Part shown: in pieces, positions 1 through 6,129 of the stretch | Position numbering within the stretch: position 1 is the first letter of the stretch | Layout of the letters: each line of letters opens with the position of its first letter | Source of the DNA: Microbacteriaceae bacterium | Lineage (GTDB): Bacteria; Actinomycetota; Actinomycetes; Actinomycetales; Microbacteriaceae | NCBI GenBank assembly: GCA_012719255.1 | Contig: JAAYAS010000104.1 | Coordinates: 1 to 15,623, forward strand | Length of the DNA stretch: 15,623 nucleotides | Direction: 5' to 3' | Made by a program: the position numbers and the translations under genes | The notes under the pieces: model-generated | What the model was told of the DNA's origin: nothing | What the model saw: only the letters and a program-made list of their open reading frames with translations | The model's database searches: none

Positions 1-1278
1 GCGATCCTCGTCGACCTCCAGGGCCCGAAGATCCGCCTCGGCCGCTTCGACGACGGCGCGCCGTACGACCTCGCCGAGGGCGACACCTTCACGATCACCA
101 CCGACGACGTCGTCGGCACCAAGGACCTCGTCGGCACGACCTTCAAGGGCCTGCCGGCCGACGTGAAGCCCGGCGACCCGCTGCTCATCGACGACGGCAA
201 GGTCGCGCTGCGCGCCGTGTCGGTGACCGACACCGCGGTGACCACCCGCGTCGAGGTCGCCGGCCCCGTCTCGAACAACAAGGGCATCAACCTGCCCGGC
301 GTGGCGGTGAACGTGCCGGCGCTCAGCGAGAAGGACGAGACCGACCTGCGCTGGGCGCTGCGCATCGGCGCCGACCTCATCGCGCTCTCGTTCGTGCGCG
401 GCCCCGAGGACATCGTGCGCGTGCGGCAGATCATGGAGGAGGAGGGCGTCACCCTCCCCGTCATCGCGAAGATCGAGAAGCCGCAGGCCGTCGACCGCCT
501 CGCCGAGATCGTCGACGCCTTCGACGGCATCATGGTCGCCCGCGGCGACCTCGGCGTCGAGCTGCCGCTCGAGGCGGTGCCGATCGTGCAGAAGAAGGCG
601 ATCGAGCTCTCGCGCCGCCGCGCGAAGCCGGTGATCGTCGCCACGCAGATGCTCGAGTCGATGATCACGAACCCGCGCCCGACGCGCGCCGAGGCCTCCG
701 ACTGCGCGAACGCGGTGCTCGACGGCGCCGACGCGCTGATGCTCTCCGGCGAGACGAGCGTCGGCCAGTACCCGATCGTCGCGGTCGAGACGATGTCGCG
801 CATCATCGAGTCGACCGAGGTGCACGGGCTCAACCGCATCCCGGCGCTCGGCACCAAGCCGTTCACGCAGGGCGGTGCGATCACGCTCGCCGCGGTCGAC
901 CTCGGCGAGTTCCTCGGCGCGAAGTACCACTGCGTGTTCACCGAGTCGGGCGACTCGGTGCGCCGGCTCGCGCGCCTGCGGCCGTCGATCCCGATCCTCG
1001 GCTTCACGCCGCGCGAGTCGATCCGCCGCCGGATGAACCTCTACTGGGGCGTCACCGGCACGATCGTCGACCGCGTCACGCACACCGACGAGATGTTCTC
1101 GCAGGTCGACGAGTACCTTCTCAACACCGGTCTCGCCCAGCGCGGCGAGAAGGTGATCATCGTCGCCGGCATGCCCCCGGGCGTGCCCGGCTCGACGAAC
1201 GACGTGCGGGTGCACCGCGTCGGCGACGCCGTCGACGCGCTCGCGCCGGCCTACGAGGGGCGCCACACGCGCAAGTAG
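1..1278 (+). CDS. pyk: Pyruvate kinase, 5'-truncated by the window edge
   Basis: Catalyses the last glycolytic step, phosphoenolpyruvate plus ADP to pyruvate plus ATP, in the cytoplasm. The frame is open from base 1, and the first residues (ILVDLQGPKIRLG) are the conserved segment that normally sits some 60 residues into the protein, so only the extreme N-terminus is missing; 425 residues are present. Residues for the B domain follow (about bases 60-310), then the barrel continues with the pyruvate kinase signature PVIAKIEKPQ (bases 457-486, catalytic Lys at 469-471), the Mg/substrate motif MVARGDLGVELP, and ATQMLESM followed by NPRPTRAE and MLSGETSVGQYP. The C-terminal allosteric domain ends normally at TAG 1276-1278. 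A GTG at 163 is internal, not a start. A strong hairpin follows. Identification is secure; regulation cannot be judged because the promoter is outside the window. Confidence 0.98.
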   Translation, partial: AILVDLQGPKIRLGRFDDGAPYDLAEGDTFTITTDDVVGTKDLVGTTFKGLPADVKPGDPLLIDDGKVALRAVSVTDTAVTTRVEVAGPVSNNKGINLPGVAVNVPALSEKDETDLRWALRIGADLIALSFVRGPEDIVRVRQIMEEEGVTLPVIAKIEKPQAVDRLAEIVDAFDGIMVARGDLGVELPLEAVPIVQKKAIELSRRRAKPVIVATQMLESMITNPRPTRAEASDCANAVLDGADALMLSGETSVGQYPIVAVETMSRIIESTEVHGLNRIPALGTKPFTQGGAITLAAVDLGEFLGAKYHCVFTESGDSVRRLARLRPSIPILGFTPRESIRRRMNLYWGVTGTIVDRVTHTDEMFSQVDEYLLNTGLAQRGEKVIIVAGMPPGVPGSTNDVRVHRVGDAVDALAPAYEGRHTRK

Positions 1279-1292
1279 CGCCGCGGGGGAGA

Positions 1293-1318
1293 CCCGGGAT
1301 GCCGGATGCGGCATCGGG
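1293..1318 (+). terminator. Hairpin terminator after pyruvate kinase
   Basis: A 7-bp perfect stem GATGCCG (1298-1304) / CGGCATC (1309-1315) with loop GATG is extended by CCC (1293-1295) / GGG (1316-1318) across a two-base bulge. It begins 15 bases after the pyk stop codon. There is no T tract, which is common in high-GC actinobacteria. One arm and the loop contain the octamer GGATGCGG. Confidence 0.65.
1304..1311. repeat. Over-represented octamer GGATGCGG/CCGCATCC (first of 13 copies)
   Basis: By eye the octamer occurs on the plus strand as GGATGCGG at 1304, 4144, 5252, 9771, 10062 and 11650, and as its complement CCGCATCC at 1373, 3454, 5398, 7862, 9878, 10693 and 14809 (first base given). 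Assuming about 72% G+C, roughly one to two copies would be expected in this length. Both orientations are about equally frequent. Four copies are intergenic or leader DNA (1304, 1373, 5252, 11650); most others fall in weakly conserved protein linkers or termini. No function is known to me. Confidence 0.7.
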
Positions 1319-1319
1319 A

Positions 1320-1349
1320 TTGCGCATGAGGGTTAGGTAAGGCTAACCT
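1320..1349 (+). promoter_or_regulatory. Promoter of the siderophore importer operon
   Basis: TTGCGC at 1320-1325 is a plausible -35 and TAACCT at 1344-1349 a plausible -10, separated by 18 bases. The -10 lies inside the iron box, so repressor binding would block polymerase directly. Transcription would begin near 1356, giving a leader of about 45 bases with a good Shine-Dalgarno sequence (AAGGAG 1387-1392) eight bases before the ATG. Confidence 0.55.
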
Positions 1350-1351
1350 AA
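1333..1351. promoter_or_regulatory. IdeR/DtxR iron box
   Basis: TTAGGTAAGGCTAACCTAA is a 19-bp interrupted palindrome that fits the established IdeR/DtxR consensus TWAGGTWAGSCTWACCTWA at every position. DtxR-family repressors charged with Fe(II) bind such sites and repress siderophore uptake genes when iron is sufficient. It sits 49 bases before the first gene of the iron importer, overlapping its -10. The regulator gene itself is not in the window. Confidence 0.9.
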
Positions 1352-1400
1352 GTGCAGCACCCGGTGCCGATCCCGCATCCCTCTTCAAGGAGTTCCACCC

Positions 1401-2360
1401 ATGCGCCTCCGCCGCATCACCGCCCTCGCCGCGCTCACCGCCGCCGCGCTCGCCCTCACCGGCTGCGCCGCGACCGCCGACGCGGGCGACACCGCCTCGG
1501 GCACCGACGCCCCCGCCGGCGCCGACCTCTCGCTCGCCACCGCGAACGGCGAGCTCGTGCTCGAGACCGCGCCCGAGCGCGTCGTCGCATTCGACTACGC
1601 GACCCTCGACACCCTGCAGGCGATCGGCGCCGAGGACGTCGTCGTCGGCACCGTCACCTCGACCCTGCCCGACGAGCTGTCGGCGTTCGCCGACGTCGAG
1701 AACGTCGGCACACTGAAGGAGCCCGACTTCGAGGCCGTCGCCGCGCTCGGCCCCGACCTCATCATCATCTCGGCCCGCATGGCCGAGCTCGCCCCGCAGC
1801 TCGAGGAGATCGCCCCGGTCGCCGACATGTCGGCCGACGGCACCCGCCAGCTCGAGTCGACCGCCGAGAACGCCCTCGCGATCGCGGGCCTGTTCGGCAA
1901 GGCCGACGTCGCCCAGGAGCGCATCGACGAGAACGCCGCGCTCGCCGACGAGATCCGCGCCCTCGCCCCCGAGGCCGGCAGCACGATGTTCCTCATGACC
2001 TCGGGCGGCAAGGTGTCGACCTACGGCCCCGGCTCGCGCTACGGCTACCTCTTCGACGACCTCGGCTTCGAGCCGGCGGTCACCGGCGGCGACTCGTCGT
2101 CGAGCCACGGCCAGGAGATCTCGTTCGAGTTCATCGCCGAGCAGAACCCCTCGAGCCTGCTCGTCATCGACCGCGACGCCACCATCGGCGAGTCGGGCCA
2201 GGCCGCGCAGGCGCTGCTCGACAACGCGCTCGTCGGCTCGACCGACGCGTGGAAGAACGAGCGCGTCGCGTACCTCGACGGCGTCGACTGGTACTTCGTC
2301 GGCGGCGGCCTCGACACCACGAAGCGCATGCTCGAGGAGCTGCGCGCGGTGGTCGAGTAG
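1401..2360 (+). CDS. Iron-siderophore ABC transporter substrate-binding lipoprotein (FatB/YclQ-like)
   Basis: Captures a ferric siderophore outside the membrane and delivers it to the two permeases encoded just downstream. The 319-residue protein starts with a lipoprotein signal peptide: basic MRLRR, a hydrophobic alanine/leucine stretch, and lipobox LTGC with the lipidated Cys at residue 22. A low-complexity linker follows, then a class III periplasmic-binding fold. The segment ERVVAFDYATLDTLQAIGA and the later LKEPDFEAVAALGPDLIII are typical of the FatB/CeuE/YclQ subgroup; the C-terminal lobe carries WKNERVAYLDG. ATG 1401 is chosen for the signal peptide and AAGGAG at 1387-1392. The IdeR box upstream indicates induction under iron limitation. 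The exact siderophore cannot be read; petrobactin-like or catecholate ligands are known for the family. Confidence 0.92.
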   Translation: MRLRRITALAALTAAALALTGCAATADAGDTASGTDAPAGADLSLATANGELVLETAPERVVAFDYATLDTLQAIGAEDVVVGTVTSTLPDELSAFADVENVGTLKEPDFEAVAALGPDLIIISARMAELAPQLEEIAPVADMSADGTRQLESTAENALAIAGLFGKADVAQERIDENAALADEIRALAPEAGSTMFLMTSGGKVSTYGPGSRYGYLFDDLGFEPAVTGGDSSSSHGQEISFEFIAEQNPSSLLVIDRDATIGESGQAAQALLDNALVGSTDAWKNERVAYLDGVDWYFVGGGLDTTKRMLEELRAVVE

Positions 2361-2372
2361 CCCGGATCCGGG
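2361..2372. other. Perfect palindrome CCCGGATCCGGG after the binding-protein gene
   Basis: A 12-bp perfect palindrome begins immediately after the stop codon of the binding-protein gene and lies in the 29-base gap before the first permease. As RNA it can fold as a short 4-bp GC hairpin with a GATC loop. Such hairpins between binding-protein and permease genes can favour the upstream message, but this one is short. Its core CCGGATCCGG recurs at 14396-14405. Confidence 0.4.
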
Positions 2373-2389
2373 TAGCGTCGACACACGAA

Positions 2390-3415
2390 GTGATCGGTTT
2401 CCAGACCTGGTTCGCGCGCCGGGGGCTCGTCGTCCTCGCCGCGCTGACCCTCGCCGCCGGCGTCGCCAGCCTCTTCATCGGGGCCGGCGGCGCCGTCGGC
2501 GCGTCCCCGGACGGCGAGGTGGGGTACTTCCTCACGAGCCGCGTCCCGCGCACCATCGCGCTGCTGCTCGCCGGCACCGCGATGGCCCTGTCGGGCATGA
2601 TCATGCAGATGCTCGCCCGCAACCGGTTCGCCGAGCCGTCGACGGCGGGCACCATCGACTCGGCGACGCTCGGCGTGCTCATCGTGATGATCTTCGCGCC
2701 CGGCATGCCGGTGCTCGGCAAGATGGCGGCCGGCACCGTCGCCGCGCTCGTCGGCACGGCGCTGTTCATGCTCATCCTGCGGCGCATGCCGATGCGCGAC
2801 CCGCTGATGGTGCCGCTCGTCGGCATCATGCTCGGCGGCGTCATCGGCGCCGTCGCCTCGTACCTCGCGTACCGCCTCGATCTGCTGCAGGCGCTCACCG
2901 GCCTGCAGACCGCGAACTTCTCGGCGATGATGCAGGGCCGCTACGAGCTGATGTGGCTCGCGCTGCTGCTCAGCGCCGCCGCGTTCCTCGCCGCCGACCG
3001 GTTCACGGTCGCCGGCCTCGGCGACGACTTCACCACGAACCTCGGCCTCAACTACGGCCGCATCGTCGCGTTCGGCCTGCTCATCGTCGCGATGAACACC
3101 GCGCTCGTCGTCGTGCACGTCGGCGCGATCCCGTTCATCGGCCTCATCGTGCCGAACCTCGTGGCGATGGCCCTCGGCGACAACGTGCGGCGCACGGCGC
3201 CCTGGGTGGCGCTGCTCGGCGCCTTCCTCGTCGTCGTCTCCGACATCATCGGCCGCGTCGTCAACTGGCCGTACGAGATCCCGCTCGGCCTGATCATGTC
3301 GGTGGTCGGCGCGGCGATCTTCCTCGCGATCCTGCTGCGCCCCGAGACGCCCCGATCGCGCCGCCATCTCACCCCCGAGGCCGCGAAGGAGGCGCCCCGT
3401 GCCGAACTCGACTGA
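2390..3415 (+). CDS. Iron-siderophore ABC transporter permease 1 (FecCD family, FatD/YclN-like)
   Basis: One half of the membrane channel that moves ferric siderophore into the cytoplasm. The 341-residue product is strongly hydrophobic with about nine to ten membrane segments. The segment RVPRTIALLLAGTAMALSG followed by MIMQMLARNRFAEPSTAGT is the FecCD/BtuC hallmark, and the end IPFIGLIVPNL then PYEIPLGLIMSVVG is also typical. The reading frame is open far upstream, but that part has no membrane-protein character; GTG 2390 gives the expected N-terminus just before the first helix. No good Shine-Dalgarno precedes it, so the start is the least certain of the operon; a TAGCGT at 2373-2378 is too far away for a leaderless start. 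It overlaps the next gene by 17 bases. Confidence 0.9.
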   Translation: MIGFQTWFARRGLVVLAALTLAAGVASLFIGAGGAVGASPDGEVGYFLTSRVPRTIALLLAGTAMALSGMIMQMLARNRFAEPSTAGTIDSATLGVLIVMIFAPGMPVLGKMAAGTVAALVGTALFMLILRRMPMRDPLMVPLVGIMLGGVIGAVASYLAYRLDLLQALTGLQTANFSAMMQGRYELMWLALLLSAAAFLAADRFTVAGLGDDFTTNLGLNYGRIVAFGLLIVAMNTALVVVHVGAIPFIGLIVPNLVAMALGDNVRRTAPWVALLGAFLVVVSDIIGRVVNWPYEIPLGLIMSVVGAAIFLAILLRPETPRSRRHLTPEAAKEAPRAELD

Positions 3416-4439
3416 GCCCGCGCCCGCCTCGCCGGTCTCCTCGACGGTCGCCGCCGCATCCGCGACCGCCGCCGACGCGATGCGCCGCGATCTGCGCCGC
3501 GACGGGCTGCTCATCGCGGGACTCGCCGCGGTCGTGCTGCTCGCCGTCGCCGGCTACCTGCTCATCGGCCTCACCGGCAACATCGAGTACGCGCTCTCGC
3601 GGCGCACGAGCACCGTCGCCGCGCTCGCGATCGTCGCGACGGCGATCGCGGTGTCGACGGTGACGTTCCAGACGATCACCGCGAACCGGCTGCTCACGCC
3701 GTCGATCATGGGCTTCGACTCGCTCTACATCCTGCTGCAGACGGTGGTGATCTTCGCGTTCGGCGCCCGCGGCTTCGCGATGCTCGACCTCACCGCGCAG
3801 TTCTGGATCGAGGTGGCGGCGATGTTCGTGTTCGCGCTGCTGCTCTACGGCTGGCTGCTCGCCCGCGACACGCGCGTGACGAAGCTGCTGCTCATCGGCG
3901 TGGTGTTCGGCATGCTGTTCCGGGGCGTGTCGACGTTCCTGCAGCGGATGCTCGATCCGGACGCCTTCGCGGTGCTGCAGAACCGGTTCTTCGCGAGCTT
4001 CACCGGCGTGCCCGGCGAGCTCATCCCGCCCGCGCTCGTGCTCACGGTCGCCGCCCTCGGCATCGTGTGGGCCGACCGCCGGCGCTACGACGTGATGAGC
4101 CTCGGGCAGCCGATCGCAACGAACCTCGGCATCCACCCGACCCGGATGCGGTACCGCACGCTCGCGGTCGTCGCCGTGCTCGTGTCGGTCTCGACGGCGC
4201 TCGTGGGGCCCGTCATGTTCTTCGGCCTGATCGTCGCGCAGCTCGCGTACCGCACGGTGCGCGTCGCGCGGCACGGCCTGCTGCTCGTGGTCGCGAGCCT
4301 CATGGGCATGCTCGCCCTCGTCGGCGGCCAGGCGCTCGTCGAGCGGGTGTTCGCGCTCGACATCGCCCTGTCGATGGTGATCGAGTTCCTCGGCGGCCTG
4401 CTGTTCATCGCCCTCATCCTCAGGAGGAAGCCCCTGTGA
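3399..4439 (+). CDS. Iron-siderophore ABC transporter permease 2 (FecCD family, FatC/YclO-like)
   Basis: Second half of the siderophore channel, partner of the preceding permease. The 346-residue product has a hydrophilic Ala/Ser/Pro N-terminal tail of about 35 residues, then about nine membrane helices. TFQTITANRLLTPSIMGFDS is the FecCD equivalent of the QxxxxNPLAxPxxLG motif, and GPVMFFGLIVAQLAYR the equivalent of the coupling region near the C-terminus. GTG 3399 is chosen because AAGGAGG (3386-3392) lies six bases upstream inside the previous gene, which suggests translational coupling; an internal ATG at about residue 28 is the alternative. The N-terminal tail contains one copy of the octamer CCGCATCC (3454-3461) read as Ala-Ser in the unusual codons GCA TCC. 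Its stop overlaps the start of the ATPase gene by four bases. Confidence 0.92.
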   Translation: MPNSTEPAPASPVSSTVAAASATAADAMRRDLRRDGLLIAGLAAVVLLAVAGYLLIGLTGNIEYALSRRTSTVAALAIVATAIAVSTVTFQTITANRLLTPSIMGFDSLYILLQTVVIFAFGARGFAMLDLTAQFWIEVAAMFVFALLLYGWLLARDTRVTKLLLIGVVFGMLFRGVSTFLQRMLDPDAFAVLQNRFFASFTGVPGELIPPALVLTVAALGIVWADRRRYDVMSLGQPIATNLGIHPTRMRYRTLAVVAVLVSVSTALVGPVMFFGLIVAQLAYRTVRVARHGLLLVVASLMGMLALVGGQALVERVFALDIALSMVIEFLGGLLFIALILRRKPL

Positions 4440-5245
4440 TCACGATCGACTCGTGCACGAAGCGCTACGGCGACACCGTCGTCGTCGACGATGTGAGCCT
4501 GGTGATCCCCGCGGGCGGCATCACCTCGATCGTCGGGCCGAACGGCGCCGGCAAGTCGACGCTGCTCGCGCTGATGAGCCGGCTCGAGCCGCTCGGCGCC
4601 GGCGTGATCACCGTCGACGGCCTCGACGTGTCGACGACGAAGTCGGAGCAGCTCGCGAAGCGGCTCGCGATCCTCCGCCAGGAGAACCACGTGACGATCC
4701 GCCTCACGGTGCGCGATCTCGTCGCCTTCGGCCGGTTCCCGCACACGCAGGGCCGGCTCACCGCCGACGACCAGGCGCACATCGACAACGCGCTCGCCTT
4801 CCTCGGGCTCACCGAGCTGCAGCACCGCTTCGTCGACGAGCTCTCGGGCGGGCAGCGGCAGCGGGCGTTCGTCGCGATGGTGATCTGCCAGGACACCGAC
4901 TACGTGCTCCTCGACGAGCCGCTGAACAACCTCGACATGCGCCACTCGGTGGCGATGATGCAGCACCTGCGCCGGATCGCGTCGGACCTCGGCAAGACGA
5001 TCGTGATCGTCGTGCACGACATCAACTTCGCGTCGGTGTACAGCGACACGATCATCGCGATGCGCGAGGGGCACGTGGTGGTGCAGGGCTCGCCCGACGA
5101 GGTAATGCACTCGAACACGCTCGCCGAGATCTACGACATGTACATCCCGATCCACGAGATCGAGGGGCGCCGGCTCGGCACCTACTACTGGTCGCCGCAG
5201 ATGCCGACGCGGCGCGAGCGCGAGCAGCGAGCCGCGGGGGAGTAG
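4436..5245 (+). CDS. Iron-siderophore ABC transporter ATP-binding protein (FatE/YclP-like)
   Basis: Cytoplasmic ATPase that powers the siderophore importer. The 269-residue protein has Walker A GPNGAGKST at residues 34-42, a Q-loop Gln in ILRQENH, signature LSGGQRQR at 136-143, Walker B VLLDE with D160/E161, D-loop NNLD and switch His194 in VVHD. The stretch LDEPLNNLDMRHSV is characteristic of the YclP/FatE branch and supports the assignment of the whole operon. GTG 4436 overlaps the permease stop in a GTGA junction, with AGGAGG (4422-4427) eight bases upstream. The C-terminus after the switch region is longer than in minimal ATPases and ends in a charged Arg/Glu tail. The gene stops 19 bases before the 3' end of the oppositely oriented tRNA-Leu; I see no separate terminator in that gap. 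Confidence 0.95.
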   Translation: MITIDSCTKRYGDTVVVDDVSLVIPAGGITSIVGPNGAGKSTLLALMSRLEPLGAGVITVDGLDVSTTKSEQLAKRLAILRQENHVTIRLTVRDLVAFGRFPHTQGRLTADDQAHIDNALAFLGLTELQHRFVDELSGGQRQRAFVAMVICQDTDYVLLDEPLNNLDMRHSVAMMQHLRRIASDLGKTIVIVVHDINFASVYSDTIIAMREGHVVVQGSPDEVMHSNTLAEIYDMYIPIHEIEGRRLGTYYWSPQMPTRREREQRAAGE

Positions 5246-5264
5246 CGGGGCGGATGCGGGGCGG

Positions 5265-5347
5265 TGCCGGTGGCGGGACTCGAACCCGCACGCCCTCGCG
5301 GACAGCGCATTTTGAGTGCGCCGCGTCTGCCATTCCGCCACACCGGC
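5265..5347 (-). tRNA. tRNA-Leu (anticodon CAA)
   Basis: The minus strand folds into a complete class II tRNA of 83 nt. The acceptor stem is GCCGGTG/CACCGGC with discriminator A, the D arm has stem GCG/CGC, the anticodon stem is GCGCA/TGCGC with loop CTCAAAA, giving anticodon CAA (genome 5312-5314), the long variable arm is of about 15 nt, and the T arm is GCGGG TTCGAGT CCCGC. It decodes UUG, a rare codon in so GC-rich a genome. The 3' CCA is not encoded. It is convergent with the siderophore ATPase gene and divergent from the ANTAR regulator, only 37 bases away. Confidence 0.96.
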
Positions 5348-5362
5348 CAGCATGCTCGCAAC

Positions 5363-5373
5363 ACAGTACAGTA
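5363..5373 (-). promoter_or_regulatory. Candidate -10 region of tRNA-Leu
   Basis: The minus strand reads TACTGTACTGT, two overlapping TACTGT hexamers about 16-26 bases before the mature tRNA 5' end, a sensible distance for a -10. The -35 would fall within the start region of the divergent ANTAR gene and is not obvious. The same bases read on the plus strand overlap the -10 proposed for that gene. Confidence 0.4.
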
Positions 5374-5377
5374 ACCT
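5372..5377 (+). promoter_or_regulatory. -10 element of the ANTAR regulator gene, leaderless
   Basis: TAACCT lies seven bases before the GTG start at 5385, so transcription would begin at or next to the start codon. No Shine-Dalgarno precedes the GTG. An alternative TACAGT at 5367-5372 would give a leader of about five bases. Confidence 0.5.
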
Positions 5378-5378
5378 T

Positions 5379-5388
5379 TCACGCGTGA
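5379..5388. promoter_or_regulatory. Palindrome TCACGCGTGA over the ANTAR gene start
   Basis: A perfect 10-bp palindrome contains the GTG start codon (5385-5387). It is nested in a wider inverted repeat, TTTCA (5377-5381) / TGAAA (5390-5394). The position, at the predicted transcription start and inside the divergent promoter region, is what an operator would occupy, but no bound protein is known to me. Confidence 0.35.
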
Positions 5389-5996
5389 CTGAAACTGCCG
5401 CATCCCAGACCCCCCGCCGGGTCGTCGTCGCCGAAGACGAGTCGCTGATCCGCCTGGACATCGTGGAGATCCTCCGCGACAACGATTTCGAGGTCGTCGG
5501 CGAGGCCGGCGACGGCGAGACGGCCGTGGCGCTGGCGCGCGAGCTGCGCCCCGACCTCGTCGTGATGGACGTGAAGATGCCGAAGCTCGACGGCATCTCG
5601 GCCGCGAAGCAGCTCAGCGACGAGCACATCGCGCCCGTGGTGCTGCTCACCGCGTTCAGCCAGAAGGAGCTCGTCGACCGGGCCACCGAGGCGGGCGCCC
5701 TCGCCTACGTGGTGAAGCCGTTCACCCAGAACGACCTGCTGCCGGCGATCGAGATCGCGCTCGCCCGGCACCAGCAGATCGTCGCGCTCGAGTCGGAGGT
5801 CGCCGACCTCGCCGAGCGCTTCGAGACCCGCAAGCTCGTCGACCGCGCGAAGGGCCTGCTCACCGACAAGATGGGGCTCACCGAGCCCGAGGCGTTCCGC
5901 TGGATCCAGAAGGCGTCGATGGATCGCCGCCTCACCATGCACGAGGTCGCGCAGGCGGTCGTCGAGCAGCTCGCCCCGAAGAAGGACAAGGCCTGA
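5385..5996 (+). CDS. pdtaR: ANTAR-domain response regulator (PdtaR/AmiR-NasT type)
   Basis: Cytoplasmic two-component response regulator that acts on RNA: phosphorylation lets the ANTAR domain bind paired hairpins and prevent transcription termination. The 203-residue product has a receiver domain (about 12-128) with acidic pair E17/D18, phosphoacceptor D62 in VVMDVKMP, T89 and K111 in VVKPF, then a helical linker and an ANTAR domain (about 135-195) with RKLVDRAKGLL and EAFRWIQKASM. Length and sequence resemble M. tuberculosis PdtaR (Rv1626), which is paired with the unlinked kinase PdtaS; no kinase gene is adjacent here either. GTG 5385 is chosen because it starts about 11 residues before the receiver and follows a TAACCT by seven bases; the frame stays open upstream, but through the tRNA. 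The N-terminal tail has the octamer CCGCATCC (5398-5405). Confidence 0.93.
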   Translation: MTETAASQTPRRVVVAEDESLIRLDIVEILRDNDFEVVGEAGDGETAVALARELRPDLVVMDVKMPKLDGISAAKQLSDEHIAPVVLLTAFSQKELVDRATEAGALAYVVKPFTQNDLLPAIEIALARHQQIVALESEVADLAERFETRKLVDRAKGLLTDKMGLTEPEAFRWIQKASMDRRLTMHEVAQAVVEQLAPKKDKA

Positions 5997-6016
5997 CACG
6001 GCCGGTGCGCTGACCG

Positions 6017-6034
6017 CGTCGGCCGTCGGCCGCG
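6017..6034 (+). terminator. Weak hairpin after the ANTAR gene
   Basis: CGGCC (6020-6024) / GGCCG (6028-6032) with a three-base loop, extended by CG/CG across one bulged T. It begins about 20 bases after the ANTAR stop codon. It has no T tract and might be chance in GC-rich DNA. The rest of the 133-base gap before the next gene shows only that gene's -10. Confidence 0.3.
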
Positions 6035-6114
6035 AGCCCGAGCGGCACCGCGTCCGGCCCGATGGGCGCCGGATGAGCATCGTCCCCGAGGTCGATCCGC
6101 CGGCTCCGGTCGAC

Positions 6115-6123
6115 TGCTACGGT
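6115..6123 (+). promoter_or_regulatory. Extended -10 of the TPR-wHTH regulator, leaderless
   Basis: TGC TACGGT resembles an extended -10 (TGnTAnnnT). Six bases separate it from GTG 6130, placing the transcription start at the start codon. No Shine-Dalgarno is seen at this GTG or at the upstream in-frame ATG 6073. Confidence 0.5.
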
Positions 6124-6129
6124 GCAGGC

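Noticed and set aside
1352..2389. Upstream extension of the first permease frame through the binding-protein gene
   Set aside because: The extra residues are Arg/Pro/His-rich and lie out of frame inside the well-supported binding-protein gene. The membrane protein begins at GTG 2390.
2953..3663. Alternative plus-strand frame overlapping both permease genes
   Set aside because: Its product is an Arg/Pro/His-rich shadow in another frame of two clear membrane proteins.
5265..5347. tRNA-Leu as an active attachment site of a mobile element
   Set aside because: No integrase, no second copy of the tRNA 3' end and no phage or plasmid genes are visible in the window.
5316..5384. Upstream ATG extension of the ANTAR regulator
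   Set aside because: The extra 23 codons run through the tRNA gene and its promoter region; the receiver domain needs only the sequence from GTG 5385.
6073..6129. ATG 6073 as the start of the TPR-wHTH regulator
   Set aside because: No ribosome site precedes it, and the -10-like TACGGT lies between it and GTG 6130, which fits a leaderless start at the GTG.
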